A DNA stretch of 64,000 nt from Flavobacterium potami (GCF_020026915.1 NZ_JAINUY010000001.1:434001-498000); one strand, 5' to 3'; shown: positions 27,507 to 37,061, counted from the stretch's first letter. The notes: a model not told the origin generated them from the sequence alone. Numbers and translations are program-made.

Positions 27507-28565
27507 TTAAACTTGTTCTAAAACTGGAGCAGGAGTTTCTTCCACAATAACTTCTTTTGGTTTTGATGGAAAAGACAATACACCTTCGGCCAGAGAACTT
27601 CCTTCTTTCTTAGATTTGAATATCGGCCAAAGAAACTGCGCGTACCATTCTTCTTGTTTGTATGATTTTGTTCCGTAAGATTCTGGGAATTTACGTGTGA
27701 TCAATCCCGTTCCGAAAATAACATCCCAGATAAAAAACATATTTCCGAAGTTTCCTTTAAAGTGTCCAACACCATCTCCGCTTGTATCTGCGTGATGCGC
27801 ATGATGTGTGGCAGGAGTAGAAATCAGTCTTTCTAAAACCCAAGCAATTGGATGCAACACTTTGTATTTGTAAAACGGTTTGTCCCAGGCAATACTAGAA
27901 TGTGCACCCAAAGTGATGAAACTTTTAATAACCAAAACAAATAGGGCAGGTAATCCTAATCCCAAATAAGTCAAAGTTGCAGTCAAATATATTTGAGAAA
28001 AGAAAACCGTATAAATAAAGTTTTGTCTCGAAGCCATCGCCATTCCCATATAGGGAGCAGAATGATGCGTTCTATGAAAACGCCATAAAAACGGAACCTG
28101 ATGGTGCAATCTGTGGTACCAATATTGCGTTAAATCGTCGGCAATTGCAATTAAGAAAAAGCCTCCCCAAAACGGAACCCATGATAATGCATTAGCGGCA
28201 TTTGGCAATAAATAAGGTAAAGCTGTTAAGCTAAAAAAAGCAATGATTGGAGGTAAAATTAATTTTGGAGCTAAGAAAGAAACGATATCAATTTTGCGTT
28301 CTTCACCGGTCCATTCGTCATCGTATAAACCTGCTGCGAATTCGATTATTCCTAAAACAATCATAAATACGATTAATCCCCAAGATCTGATGTTTGCGAA
28401 AACGGGTTGTGCAAATTGTAAAAATGATGGTACTGTTAAATGTGATTCGCTTACGGAACTTCCTCCAAGTTGAAAATAAAGGTATATTGCCAATACTGGC
28501 AGCGAATAAATGAAGAAACTTATCGTTAAGTCTCTCACTAATTTTTCTTTTTGAACTATTGCCAT
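27507..28565 (-). CDS. Sterol desaturase / fatty acid hydroxylase superfamily membrane protein
   Basis: The protein has 352 aa with about five hydrophobic segments. The di-iron histidine boxes of the superfamily are visible: HRLHH (with a nearby WRFHRTHHS) and HAHHAD. These enzymes use O2 to hydroxylate or desaturate lipids, sterols or related alkyl chains in the membrane. The last about 40 residues form a soluble tail. The gene lies between two sulfatase genes on the same strand, so it may act on the lipid or alkyl part released from, or carrying, a sulfate ester. That link is inference. Confidence 0.88.
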   Translation of the reverse strand: MAIVQKEKLVRDLTISFFIYSLPVLAIYLYFQLGGSSVSESHLTVPSFLQFAQPVFANIRSWGLIVFMIVLGIIEFAAGLYDDEWTGEERKIDIVSFLAPKLILPPIIAFFSLTALPYLLPNAANALSWVPFWGGFFLIAIADDLTQYWYHRLHHQVPFLWRFHRTHHSAPYMGMAMASRQNFIYTVFFSQIYLTATLTYLGLGLPALFVLVIKSFITLGAHSSIAWDKPFYKYKVLHPIAWVLERLISTPATHHAHHADTSGDGVGHFKGNFGNMFFIWDVIFGTGLITRKFPESYGTKSYKQEEWYAQFLWPIFKSKKEGSSLAEGVLSFPSKPKEVIVEETPAPVLEQV

Positions 28566-28571
28566 GATTTC

Positions 28572-28691
28572 TTATTTTAAAAATTGATTAATAATGGTTA
28601 AACCTCCAGCTAAAATGGCCAGCGGAACTAAAAACAGGATTATCCCAACGACAATCTTTTTTCCTATAATTTCATAGTCTACTCGTTTCAT
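28572..28691 (-). CDS. Small single-helix membrane protein (39 aa)
   Basis: A minus-strand frame from the ATG at 28689-28691 encodes MKRVDYEIIGKK followed by a hydrophobic helix (about 13-35) and a short tail ending FLK. Its stop lies 6 bp before the desaturase start. The composition (charged N-terminus, one clean helix) and tight spacing suggest a real small subunit or partner of the desaturase-like enzyme. No family recognised. Confidence 0.55.
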   Translation of the reverse strand: MKRVDYEIIGKKIVVGIILFLVPLAILAGGLTIINQFLK

Positions 28692-28705
28692 AATGTTCGT
28701 TTTAT

Positions 28706-28792
28706 TTCCTGCAAGGTTTTCAAAACCTTGTAGTTACGTTTTTTTAGTTGTTGTGAATTGAAACCTACAAGGTTTTGAAAACCTTGCAGGAA
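28706..28792. repeat. Perfect 28-bp inverted repeat around a 31-bp spacer
   Basis: The arms 28706-28733 and 28765-28792 are exact reverse complements (core GCAAGGTTTTCAAAACCTTG). Each arm is itself nearly palindromic. It lies between the second sulfatase and the small membrane protein and could act as an RNA processing or attenuation hairpin, or be a dispersed repeat. Confidence 0.8.
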
Positions 28793-28803
28793 TCGAAAGA
28801 TTA

Positions 28804-30720
28804 TTAATTAGAACTTCCGCCAGGTTTTGTAGCCTGTTTGATTAAATCAGAAACTGTTTTTCCTTTGTCGGCTCCCGTATTGTGAATTCTTCTGTTGTAA
28901 ACATCCTGCCAGTAAATCAACGGATAAACATTATTTTCTTTTGCTTGTTCATCAAATAATTTTTGAAGTTCGGCCAGTTTTTCAGGATATTTTTTAGCTA
29001 GATTATTTCTCTCGTTGAAGTCTTCGTTCAAATTGTACAATTCCCAAACATCGGTGTCGAAATTGCTTGGAGCTGGTTTTTCGTTGTTTCCGATAGATTT
29101 TTTTACAGCAAATGAATCAGGAAGATGTGCTGCAGAAGCTTTCCATCCGTCTTTGTAAATCGCTCTGTTTCCGAAAATGTAGTAATACTGTATTTTATGT
29201 AAAGATTCTGCTTTCGGATTATCGATTGAAGCTTTGAAAGTTGAACCCTGAATAATATCTTGTTTAATATTTTTGATGTATTCTGGAGCTTTAATTCCGG
29301 CAATATCCAAAGTGGTTGGCAAAATATCGGTTACGTGGCTGTATTGATTTCTAATGCCGCCTTTGTCTTTAATTCCGTTTGGATAAAATACAATCAACGG
29401 ATTACGAGTTCCGCCTTCAGAATGTGCGTCTTGTTTCCAGTTTTTGAAAGGAGCATTCGTCGCTTGTGCCCAACCCAAAGGATAATTGGTATTTAAACCT
29501 TTAGCCGTTCCGATTTCTCCAATATTATTCAAATTGCTTTGAAAGTTTTCTTCATCCGTTTTTCCCTGAGAAAACAAACTTTGATTGATTGTTCCTTGCA
29601 AAGTTCCTTCTTTACTTGCTCCATTATCGCCAATGGCAACAAAAATCAAAGTATTGTCAAGTTGTCCGCTTTGTTTTAAATAATCGACCACTCTTCCAAT
29701 TTCATAATCTGTATAAGTTAGGAATCCAGCGTAAACTTCCATGAATCTTGCGTATACTTTCTTTTGATCTGGAGATAATTTTTTCCATTCTGTAATTAAA
29801 GCATTGCGTTCTGGTAAAACAGCATTTGCAGGAATAACACCTAATTTCTTTTGGTTGGCCAATACTTTTTCGCGGTAAACATCCCAACCTTCATCAAATT
29901 TACCTTTGTAAGGTTCGACCCATTTTTCAGCAACTTGATGAGGTGCGTGAACCGCTCCTGGCGCATAATACAAGAAGAATGGTTTTCCGGGCGCTGCTTT
30001 TTGTTGTTTCTGAATATAACTGATTGCTTTGTCTGTAATCAATTCATTCAAATGACGTCCGTCGGGTTTAATGTGAACTTGATCTTCCACCAAATCAGGA
30101 TTGTATTGATCGGTTTGTGAACCTAAGAATCCATAGAAATGATCGAAACCTTTTCCGGTTGGCCATCTATCAAACGGCCCCGCATCTGTGGCGTCTTCAT
30201 CTGGCGTAACACCGTATTTTCCAACGGCGAAAGTATTATAACCGTTTTCGCGTAAAATTTCTGCAATTGTTCCTTTATCAGAAGGAATTCTTCCGTCCCA
30301 ACCAGGAAAACCAGCGGATAAAATAGTGTGAGAAAATCCGCTGACATGCACTCTTCCTGAATTCCTACCTGTCAATAAAGCCGCGCGAGTAGGGGCGCAA
30401 ATTGCTGTTGTATGAAAGTTGGTATAACGTAAACCATTGTTTGCCAGATTATCAAAAGTTGGCGTATTGATTAATCCACCAAAAGCAGTTGCCGCTCCAA
30501 AACCAACATCATCTAATAAAATCCAAACTACATTCGGAGCGCCTTTTGGAGCTTTTACTGGATCTGGCCAATATTCTTTTGAATCTGCTAATGTTTTACC
30601 GATTGTTCCTTTAAATTCTGTTTTTTCCTGTGCTATTCCCAATTGAGCAACTAAGAAAGCGGTAATCAAAAGCCCTTTTTTTGGACTTTTGACTGCAATG
30701 CTATTTTTAAAATTTTTCAT
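28804..30720 (-). CDS. Arylsulfatase-like sulfatase, secreted
   Basis: The protein has 638 aa with an N-terminal signal-like segment (about 14-31). The sulfatase blocks are NVVWILLDDVGFG (metal ligands at about 70-71), the formylglycine motif C108-A-P-T-R with AALLTGRNSGR, later KYGVTPDE-type and GDNGASKEG. The C-A-P-T-R form and the length resemble the Pseudomonas AtsA type more than glycan sulfatases. It would hydrolyse a sulfate ester outside the cytoplasm. It follows susD by 196 bp with a structured gap and shares the strand with the rest of the locus. Confidence 0.92.
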   Translation of the reverse strand: MKNFKNSIAVKSPKKGLLITAFLVAQLGIAQEKTEFKGTIGKTLADSKEYWPDPVKAPKGAPNVVWILLDDVGFGAATAFGGLINTPTFDNLANNGLRYTNFHTTAICAPTRAALLTGRNSGRVHVSGFSHTILSAGFPGWDGRIPSDKGTIAEILRENGYNTFAVGKYGVTPDEDATDAGPFDRWPTGKGFDHFYGFLGSQTDQYNPDLVEDQVHIKPDGRHLNELITDKAISYIQKQQKAAPGKPFFLYYAPGAVHAPHQVAEKWVEPYKGKFDEGWDVYREKVLANQKKLGVIPANAVLPERNALITEWKKLSPDQKKVYARFMEVYAGFLTYTDYEIGRVVDYLKQSGQLDNTLIFVAIGDNGASKEGTLQGTINQSLFSQGKTDEENFQSNLNNIGEIGTAKGLNTNYPLGWAQATNAPFKNWKQDAHSEGGTRNPLIVFYPNGIKDKGGIRNQYSHVTDILPTTLDIAGIKAPEYIKNIKQDIIQGSTFKASIDNPKAESLHKIQYYYIFGNRAIYKDGWKASAAHLPDSFAVKKSIGNNEKPAPSNFDTDVWELYNLNEDFNERNNLAKKYPEKLAELQKLFDEQAKENNVYPLIYWQDVYNRRIHNTGADKGKTVSDLIKQATKPGGSSN

Positions 30721-30771
30721 CGTTTTATAGTTTTTTTAGTAATATGATTTTAAATAATGGTTCTTATTTTT

Positions 30772-30910
30772 AAACACATAGAATCATAGATTATAGAAGT
30801 GGTAAAAAGGCGTTTCACTTATTTAATTCACATAGCAACTATGTGTTGAGAAACTAGTTTCTCTTTTATTTTCTTCATCAATAATTTTAAATCTATGTTT
30901 CTATGTGTTT
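30772..30910. repeat. Nested inverted repeats in the susD-sulfatase gap
   Basis: The outer arms 30772-30792 and 30890-30910 pair at 20 of 21 positions. Inside lie a hairpin at 30829-30845 (CACATAG/CTATGTG) and a perfect 16-bp palindrome at 30848-30863 (GAGAAACTAGTTTCTC). The folded RNA would separate susD from the sulfatase on the transcript and could set different message levels. Confidence 0.65.
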
Positions 30911-30916
30911 AAATTT

Positions 30917-32389
30917 TTAATATCCAGGATTCTGTGGTAATCCATCAGGGTTAATATTTCTTTCGCTTTGCGGAATTGGATACAGATTATTTCTTTCTGA
31001 AACAGAGTTCTTAGCTGTTACTTTTTTCACTTCAGTGACCAACGTTCCCCATCTCACCAAGTCAAACCATCTTTGTCCTTCCTGAACAAATTCTTTTTTG
31101 CGTTCTTCCTGAATTGCCGCTCTGAAACTTGCCTGATTCAATGCCACTAAATCAACCGTTACATCTGGCGTTGTAATTGCTTTTCCAAAAGCTCTTCTTC
31201 TAACTTGATTAATTAATTCGTAAGCCTCGGCAGTTGGACCACTTTGTTCATTGATCGCTTCCGCTAAAGTCAAAAGGATATCTGCATAACGAATCACAGG
31301 AAAATTAATCGCTACGTTTGATGGAGTTGCCAGATTCGTCAAATCCAAATATTTCTTGAAAATCGGTTTTGGAAAAGTATAAAGCGTTCCCGTTGTCGGA
31401 TTAAGCAATTGTTTCGCATAACTTACATCTCTTCTTTTATCTCCTGCTGCATAAATATCATAGAATAAAGCAACATCTGAGATAATATCGGCCGGTTCAG
31501 TAGCTGTAAATCCGGTGAAAGATGTAGCTTGGAAAGTACTTCCACTAGAACCATTTCCAGCTTGATTGGGTTCAAATTGAACAGAAAAAATATGCTCTTT
31601 TCCGTTCTTTTTTGTTTTAGTGAAAATGTCTTGAAAATCTTCAAACAAAGCATATCCGTAACCACCATTGATTACTTCTCGAGCTTTTAAAATGGTATTT
31701 GGCCAATCTTTTCTAGTAATGTAGACTTTTGCTAAAATCGCTTTTGCAGCTCCAGAAGTTGCACGTCCGGCGTCTGCAGCAGAATAAGTGGCTGGTAAGC
31801 TTTCCGCATCGGTTAAATCTTTAATAATCTGCGCGTAAACTTCATCAGCGGTGGAACGGTTGGTTTTTAAATCACCTAAATTGATAGAAGTCGCTTCGTG
31901 CAAAACAATTGGAACTCCACCCCATAGACGAACGGCTTGAAAATATAATAGACCTCTAATGAATTTCGCTTCGTTTATTAATCTTGTTTTAATAACTTCA
32001 GAACCAGAGACTTTAGGAATATTATCAATAGAAACGTTGGCCCTGTTGATTCCTGCATAAATTTGTCTCCAAGCTACCTGAACACGATCTGAAGTCGCGT
32101 CATGAGTCAAACTACTCAAAGCTCGAACTTGCGGATTCGTAGCAGAAACTCCCGCTGCAGCATAATCTGATGCCATATCAGTTAAGAAATAAAGGTTTCT
32201 TCCAAACAAACTTTGTTCACCCGGATCAAGACTTAAAGAGGCATAAACAGCAGTAACACTTGCCACAGCATCGTCTTGTGTATTAAAATAATTGTCTTCG
32301 GTTACAAAAGACTCTGGAGTTACCTCAAGCTCCGTGCACGATACCAATAAACCGGCACTTAATAGGAATGTTATAATGATCTTTTTCAT
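30917..32389 (-). CDS. SusD/RagB-family outer-membrane lipoprotein
   Basis: The protein has 490 aa. The lipoprotein signal ends LLVSC (Cys18), followed by TELEVTPESFVTEDNYF, the usual SusD opening. Helical-repeat features (INEAKFIRGLLYFQAVRLWGGVP) and the C-terminal block EERKKEFVQEGQRWFDLVRWG are typical. It would bind substrate on the cell surface over the SusC channel. It starts 18 bp after the susC stop, so it is translated from the same message. The neighbouring sulfatases point to a sulfated ligand. Confidence 0.95.
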   Translation of the reverse strand: MKKIIITFLLSAGLLVSCTELEVTPESFVTEDNYFNTQDDAVASVTAVYASLSLDPGEQSLFGRNLYFLTDMASDYAAAGVSATNPQVRALSSLTHDATSDRVQVAWRQIYAGINRANVSIDNIPKVSGSEVIKTRLINEAKFIRGLLYFQAVRLWGGVPIVLHEATSINLGDLKTNRSTADEVYAQIIKDLTDAESLPATYSAADAGRATSGAAKAILAKVYITRKDWPNTILKAREVINGGYGYALFEDFQDIFTKTKKNGKEHIFSVQFEPNQAGNGSSGSTFQATSFTGFTATEPADIISDVALFYDIYAAGDKRRDVSYAKQLLNPTTGTLYTFPKPIFKKYLDLTNLATPSNVAINFPVIRYADILLTLAEAINEQSGPTAEAYELINQVRRRAFGKAITTPDVTVDLVALNQASFRAAIQEERKKEFVQEGQRWFDLVRWGTLVTEVKKVTAKNSVSERNNLYPIPQSERNINPDGLPQNPGY

Positions 32390-32407
32390 TTTGATATATT
32401 TTTTTAC

Positions 32408-35400
32408 TTAGAAAGTTACGTTCAGACCCGAAATGAATGTTTTAGAGTTTGGATAAGAACCAAAATCAATTCCCGGATATAAGTTGTTTTGTTCGTATGA
32501 ACTTACCTCTGGATCATAACCAGTGTATTTTGTCCATGTAATTAAGTTTTCTGCAGAGACATAAACTTTTACGCTTTTTGTTCCCAATTTTTTAGAAACG
32601 CTTTTAGGTAAAGTGTAACCTAATGTGATTAATTTCAATCGTAAGAAAGAGGCGTCTTCTACATATCTTTCCGATACAATTCCTAACGGAGAACTTGTCG
32701 CTCTCGGAATTTCATTACTTGGATTTGTTGGTGTCCAACGGTCATTTAAAGTCGCAGCTGCGTTAGTTCCAAGCGTAGAAATTTCTAATTGCTGATTTAA
32801 AGCGTTGAAGATTTTAGCGCCGTAAGATCCTTGAAACGAGAAATTCAAATCGAAATCACCATAAGAAACAGTGTTGCTGAAACTTCCAACAAATTTTGGC
32901 TGAGAAGTTCCTAGATTTCCTTTGTCTAGAGCAGTAATTACACCATCTCCGTTGGTATCAACATATCTTCGGTCTCCTACTTTTGTATTGGCTAAACTGT
33001 TGATTTTTGGTTGGGTATTAACTTCTTCCTGAGTCTGGAAAATTCCGTTGGTTTTGTATCCCCAGAAAGTTCCCAAAGGCAAACCTACTTTTACGATAAC
33101 GGGCTGTTGTTGTAATAAAGATCCGTTTGGAACTACAGGAAAAAACTCATTTACACCATTTCCAATTTCGGTCACTTTATTTCTGTTTAAAGAAAATACG
33201 ATGTTAGAATTCCATGCAAAATTTTCTGTTTTAAGGTTTTCTGTTGTTAAACCAACTTCAAAACCTTTATTTTCAACGCCACCAATATTTTGAAGAACCG
33301 TCGCATAACCAGAACTCAACGGAACGGGAACACTGATTAATAAATCGTTTGTTTTTTTGTAATACACATCAAAAACAAAATTGATTTTTCGGTCTAATAA
33401 TGATAAATCCAATCCAACGTTATATTGGGTTGTTTTTTCCCATTTCAAATCCGGATTTGCCAATCGGGTAGGAGCGATTCCAGTGTATAAAGTCCCTCCA
33501 AAAGAATAATTTACCGAACCCATTGAAGCTAGAGAAAGATAGTTTCCAATTTCTTGGTTTCCTGTCGTTCCAGCTGTAATTCTAAGTTTTGCTTCCGTCA
33601 CACCTTTTATGTTATTGGCGAATTCTTCATCGGTAATATTCCAAGAGAATCCTGCAGAAGGAAAATAACCCCAAAGCGATTCAGCACCAAATCTTGAAGA
33701 ACCGTCAGCACGTCCTGAAAGTGTAAAATTGTATTTCCCTTTATAAGAATAATTTACTCTTGCTAACCAAGATTTTAAAACGCTCTCGTAAGCTTCGCTA
33801 TATGGTTTTACAGCAACACCATCCTGAAGTGCGTTGTACGTATTCGCATCATTTACAAAAGTATTGGCTCCTGCATTTACGACTTCACCTTTCGTATATT
33901 GAAGCGTATAACCTCCTAAAGCAGAAAACTTGTGACTTTCTCCGAAATTCGTATTATAGTTTACTGTGTTTTCATTTAAAACAGAACCGACCAAACGATC
34001 ACCAACAGATGCTAAACCTTTTGTTCCAGCTCCTGTAGTGGTGTTAGACGGTGCATAATAATTTTGTTTTGTATTTAAAACATCACCACTTACGGCCACT
34101 TTTGCAGTCAATTTTTTTGTGATTTTATATTCGCCAAATAAACTCGTTAGAATTCTGTTTAAGTTGGTTTCGTTAGTAGTATTTTCTAAATCATTAATCG
34201 GATTTGGAACATAACCATTTACAGAAGTAGCGTATGGATTATTAGTTACATTATAACTTCCATCTTCATTTTTGATTGGAACAACTGGCGCAGTCAATAC
34301 AGCAGCTACAAGAGGATTTGGAGTTCTTCCACTTCCTGCAGTTCCCACACCATTTGCTAGAGAATAGGTATAATTGGCATTTACACCAAATTTGAAATTC
34401 TGAGAATAGTTTCGTTCGTAATTTGCACGAAGAGAAATACGTTTGAAATCTGAACCCAAAACAATTCCTTCCTGATCAAAATAACCCGCAGAAACCGAAT
34501 ATCTGGATCTTTCGTCTCCACCAGAAAAAGACAAATTATGACTTTGAACTGGTGCCGCAGTTCTAAAGGCTGCAGACTGCCAATCGTAATTTCCTGAAGT
34601 TTTGAAAGCTTCGATTTGAGCATCTGTAAAAGAAGGCGCCTGACCAATACTTGCCTGAACATCGTTTCTCAAACTTGCCCATTCGCTGGCATTCATTAAT
34701 TTCAGTTTTTTCGAAATATTCTGAAATCCGAAATAGCCTTGATAGGAAATATTATCTTGTCCTTTTGTACCTTTTTTAGTGGTAATAATCACAACTCCAT
34801 TTGCTCCTCGAGAACCGTAAATTGCAGTTGCCGAAGCATCTTTCAAAACTTCAATAGATTCAATATCAGCCGGATTTATAGTAGACAAAACGTTGACACT
34901 TGCTCCTGCATAAGTAACTCCAGCAGAACTGTTGGCATTATCATTATAGATTAAGATTCCGTCTACAACATAAAGCGGTTCATTACCCGCAGTAATAGAA
35001 TTTCCTCCACGAATACGAACACTCGAAGAAGCACCCGGACGCCCCGAACTTTGTGTAACTACAACCCCAGCAACGGCACCTCTTAGAAGATTATCTGCCG
35101 AAGAAGTTACCTGAGATAAGTTAGCTTTTGGTACAGAAGCTACGGATCCGGTAATGTCTTTTCTTTTTTGAGTTCCGTAACCTACAACAACCAGTTCATC
35201 AAGTTCTTGGCGCTCTTCTCTCAGATTGATGATAACTGGATTTTTTTCAACGATAAATTCTGTTTTTTTATACCCAATGTAACTTACAATTAAGGTGTAA
35301 GGAAATTTTTGTCCCGTTTGAAAATAGAACTTTCCTTCTGCGTCGGTAATAACGCCGTGAGTCGTTCCTTTGATTGTAACAGAAGCACCGATAATAGGTT

Positions 35401-35530
35401 GATTTGTAATATCATCAACCACAGTTCCATCCAATTTTGACTGAATAAGCGGGGTTGTATTTTGGGCTTGTATTCCTGTCGTCAGCAGCAGGAGAAATAA
35501 CAATATGTATATGTTTGAAATTTTTTTCAT
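32408..35530 (-). CDS. SusC/RagA-family TonB-dependent outer-membrane transporter
   Basis: The protein has 1040 aa. It has a signal peptide (about 1-22), a carboxypeptidase-regulatory-like domain (about 33-110), a TonB-box-like LDELVVVGYGTQ, a plug with the SusC signatures GGNSITAGNEPLYVVDG and VLKDASATAIYGSRGANG, and a barrel ending NVTF. It would import the ligand held by the adjacent SusD. A strong promoter match lies about 490 bp upstream, implying a long leader. There is no STN domain and no regulator gene beside it. Confidence 0.95.
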   Translation of the reverse strand: MKKISNIYILLFLLLLTTGIQAQNTTPLIQSKLDGTVVDDITNQPIIGASVTIKGTTHGVITDAEGKFYFQTGQKFPYTLIVSYIGYKKTEFIVEKNPVIINLREERQELDELVVVGYGTQKRKDITGSVASVPKANLSQVTSSADNLLRGAVAGVVVTQSSGRPGASSSVRIRGGNSITAGNEPLYVVDGILIYNDNANSSAGVTYAGASVNVLSTINPADIESIEVLKDASATAIYGSRGANGVVIITTKKGTKGQDNISYQGYFGFQNISKKLKLMNASEWASLRNDVQASIGQAPSFTDAQIEAFKTSGNYDWQSAAFRTAAPVQSHNLSFSGGDERSRYSVSAGYFDQEGIVLGSDFKRISLRANYERNYSQNFKFGVNANYTYSLANGVGTAGSGRTPNPLVAAVLTAPVVPIKNEDGSYNVTNNPYATSVNGYVPNPINDLENTTNETNLNRILTSLFGEYKITKKLTAKVAVSGDVLNTKQNYYAPSNTTTGAGTKGLASVGDRLVGSVLNENTVNYNTNFGESHKFSALGGYTLQYTKGEVVNAGANTFVNDANTYNALQDGVAVKPYSEAYESVLKSWLARVNYSYKGKYNFTLSGRADGSSRFGAESLWGYFPSAGFSWNITDEEFANNIKGVTEAKLRITAGTTGNQEIGNYLSLASMGSVNYSFGGTLYTGIAPTRLANPDLKWEKTTQYNVGLDLSLLDRKINFVFDVYYKKTNDLLISVPVPLSSGYATVLQNIGGVENKGFEVGLTTENLKTENFAWNSNIVFSLNRNKVTEIGNGVNEFFPVVPNGSLLQQQPVIVKVGLPLGTFWGYKTNGIFQTQEEVNTQPKINSLANTKVGDRRYVDTNGDGVITALDKGNLGTSQPKFVGSFSNTVSYGDFDLNFSFQGSYGAKIFNALNQQLEISTLGTNAAATLNDRWTPTNPSNEIPRATSSPLGIVSERYVEDASFLRLKLITLGYTLPKSVSKKLGTKSVKVYVSAENLITWTKYTGYDPEVSSYEQNNLYPGIDFGSYPNSKTFISGLNVTF

Positions 35531-35665
35531 TTCTTTGTATTGGTTTTAAGTAATTAACAAGACGCCCTGAGCACTGTTGATACAGCACTCTAAAAGTGTT
35601 CTTGATTTAGTGATAAATGTTCTTTAAGCCTTGCCATTTCTGTTGCCGCAGAAATGGCTTTTTTT
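35510..35665 (+). ncRNA. Candidate antisense RNA over the susC start, with terminator
   Basis: On the plus strand TATGTTTG (35510-35517) matches TAnnTTTG, and 35633-35658 forms a perfect 10-bp stem (GCCATTTCTG/CAGAAATGGC) followed by seven T. No plus-strand gene precedes this terminator, so a short RNA of about 140 nt, antisense to the susC start and leader, would explain it. A -33 box is lacking. Antisense RNAs over susC-like leaders are known in Bacteroides. The terminator is clear; the RNA is inference. Confidence 0.35.
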
Positions 35666-36413
35666 ATTTAGAACAACAGCTTTGCATTGTTTTCATTTTA
35701 GTTTTTTTAATTGTTAGTTATTTAATTTATTGAATAATAGATATAGTTTCAAGAATCTACTCCAATACAAACAAATGCATCGAAAAAGACCTTTGGTTAA
35801 ATTCAGTAAAATATTTTTGATGGTGTTTTAAAAGATTTGCTTCGATATGAAATCTAAAGACAAACAAAACCAGTAGATTATTAACAACAGATACACATAT
35901 AACAAATAGTGCTATAAGTGTATTTTTTAGGAAGAATGTAACGTGATGTGCTTTCTGTTGTTTTCACAATAATAGTTTTTATGGTTTGAAATATTATTTT
36001 AAACTCTATTAATCCTATAGACAAAGTTAAATTTTATATAATAAAAACCAAAAGTTTGAAGATCTTTTTTTGAAAAATATCACTTTATATAAGCTGTGTA
36101 GAAGAGTAATGGTTAGCTGTAGCCTTATTTTAAGGGACTTTAGAAGATATTTAAACTTGAAGTAAATGTTAAAACAAAATTGAAAACATAGTTTTAATTG
36201 TAGTATTTATACTTCTTTTTGTTGTTTTTTAAATACTTAATTCGCTAAAATTGAGGCTGAAATTAACTTGTTTTTTCTTTTTTTAGATTTCGATGAATGT
36301 TTTCTACAAAAAGAAAGAACTTTTTTGAAGTAATTTATTGAATAGCTATAAAGCACAAAATGGACTGCAATTTTTAAAATTACAATCCACTTTGAGGTGA
36401 AAAAAGGTGTTTT
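35531..36413. other. 883-bp region without a recognised protein gene: long susC leader and upstream DNA
   Basis: The region is A+T-rich. It contains a plus-strand terminator-like hairpin (35633-35665), a strong minus-strand promoter match (36022-36052), and an imperfect hairpin at 36361-36390 that could end the gene at 36414. I see no credible coding frame on either strand. Confidence 0.6.
36022..36052 (-). promoter_or_regulatory. Promoter of the sulfatase SusCD locus (TTTG, 19 bp, TAACTTTG)
   Basis: On the minus strand TTTG (36049-36052) and TAACTTTG (36022-36029) are exactly 19 bp apart, a full match to the Bacteroidota consensus. The predicted start near 36015 gives a leader of about 485 nt before susC. 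Confidence 0.6.
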
Positions 36414-36917
36414 TTAAGTATTAGAATAGGTATGTACACTTTGTGCCGCCGATGGCATATAATTTACTCCAAACCAACAAAGGAGCAGTATAATAAATGC
36501 AGCAGCCAAAGTAATTAATATAGCTTTTGTTTTATTAGGATAGCGATAACGAAGGTGTATGTACATTAAATATCCAAGCCATGTAAGCATTGCCCAAGTT
36601 TCTTTAGGATCCCAAGTCCAGTAATGTCCCCAAGCTTCTTTTGCCCACAAAGCACCGAAAAGTAAACCTAATGACAGAAATCCGAACCCAACATATACCA
36701 GATTATTGGCAAGGTCTAATATATCATTTGTGTAAGTTCTATTATAATATTTATACAATCCGTAATAGGCTACGATTGATGATGCCGCCAATAAGGCATA
36801 CGAAAAAATATAAACCAAAACGTGTGGTACAAACCAAACACTTTGTAAGGCTGGCATTAAAGCTTTGTTATAAGTGTCTGGATTAAAATAATTTATTAAA
36901 AGAAAAATCGCTGCCAT
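36414..36917 (-). CDS. CcsA-like cytochrome c biogenesis (haem handling) protein, apparently 5'-truncated
   Basis: The annotated ATG gives 167 aa with four hydrophobic helices and the tryptophan-rich haem-binding signature WGHYWTWDPKETWAMLTWL, diagnostic of CcsA/ResC. Upstream of this ATG the frame stays open to 37070 and encodes another membrane-like stretch (RLWYAVFLPVIGVITYIRW), but I find no ATG, GTG or TTG there. So the gene is probably the 3' part of a longer CcsA or CcsBA protein, or uses a rare start. The family attaches haem to periplasmic cytochromes. It faces away from the nitrate operon. Confidence 0.75.
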   Translation of the reverse strand: MAAIFLLINYFNPDTYNKALMPALQSVWFVPHVLVYIFSYALLAASSIVAYYGLYKYYNRTYTNDILDLANNLVYVGFGFLSLGLLFGALWAKEAWGHYWTWDPKETWAMLTWLGYLMYIHLRYRYPNKTKAILITLAAAFIILLLCWFGVNYMPSAAQSVHTYSNT

Positions 36918-37061
36918 TATGAGACTATAATTAAGCAGCCATTTGTATTTCCATCTTATATAGGTGATTACGCCAATAACAGGCAGAAAAACGGCGTACC
37001 AGAGTCTTGCAGCTGTAATAATTATGATTTTGTTTGGCCTTTCTTTTTGTTTTTTTGAAAT

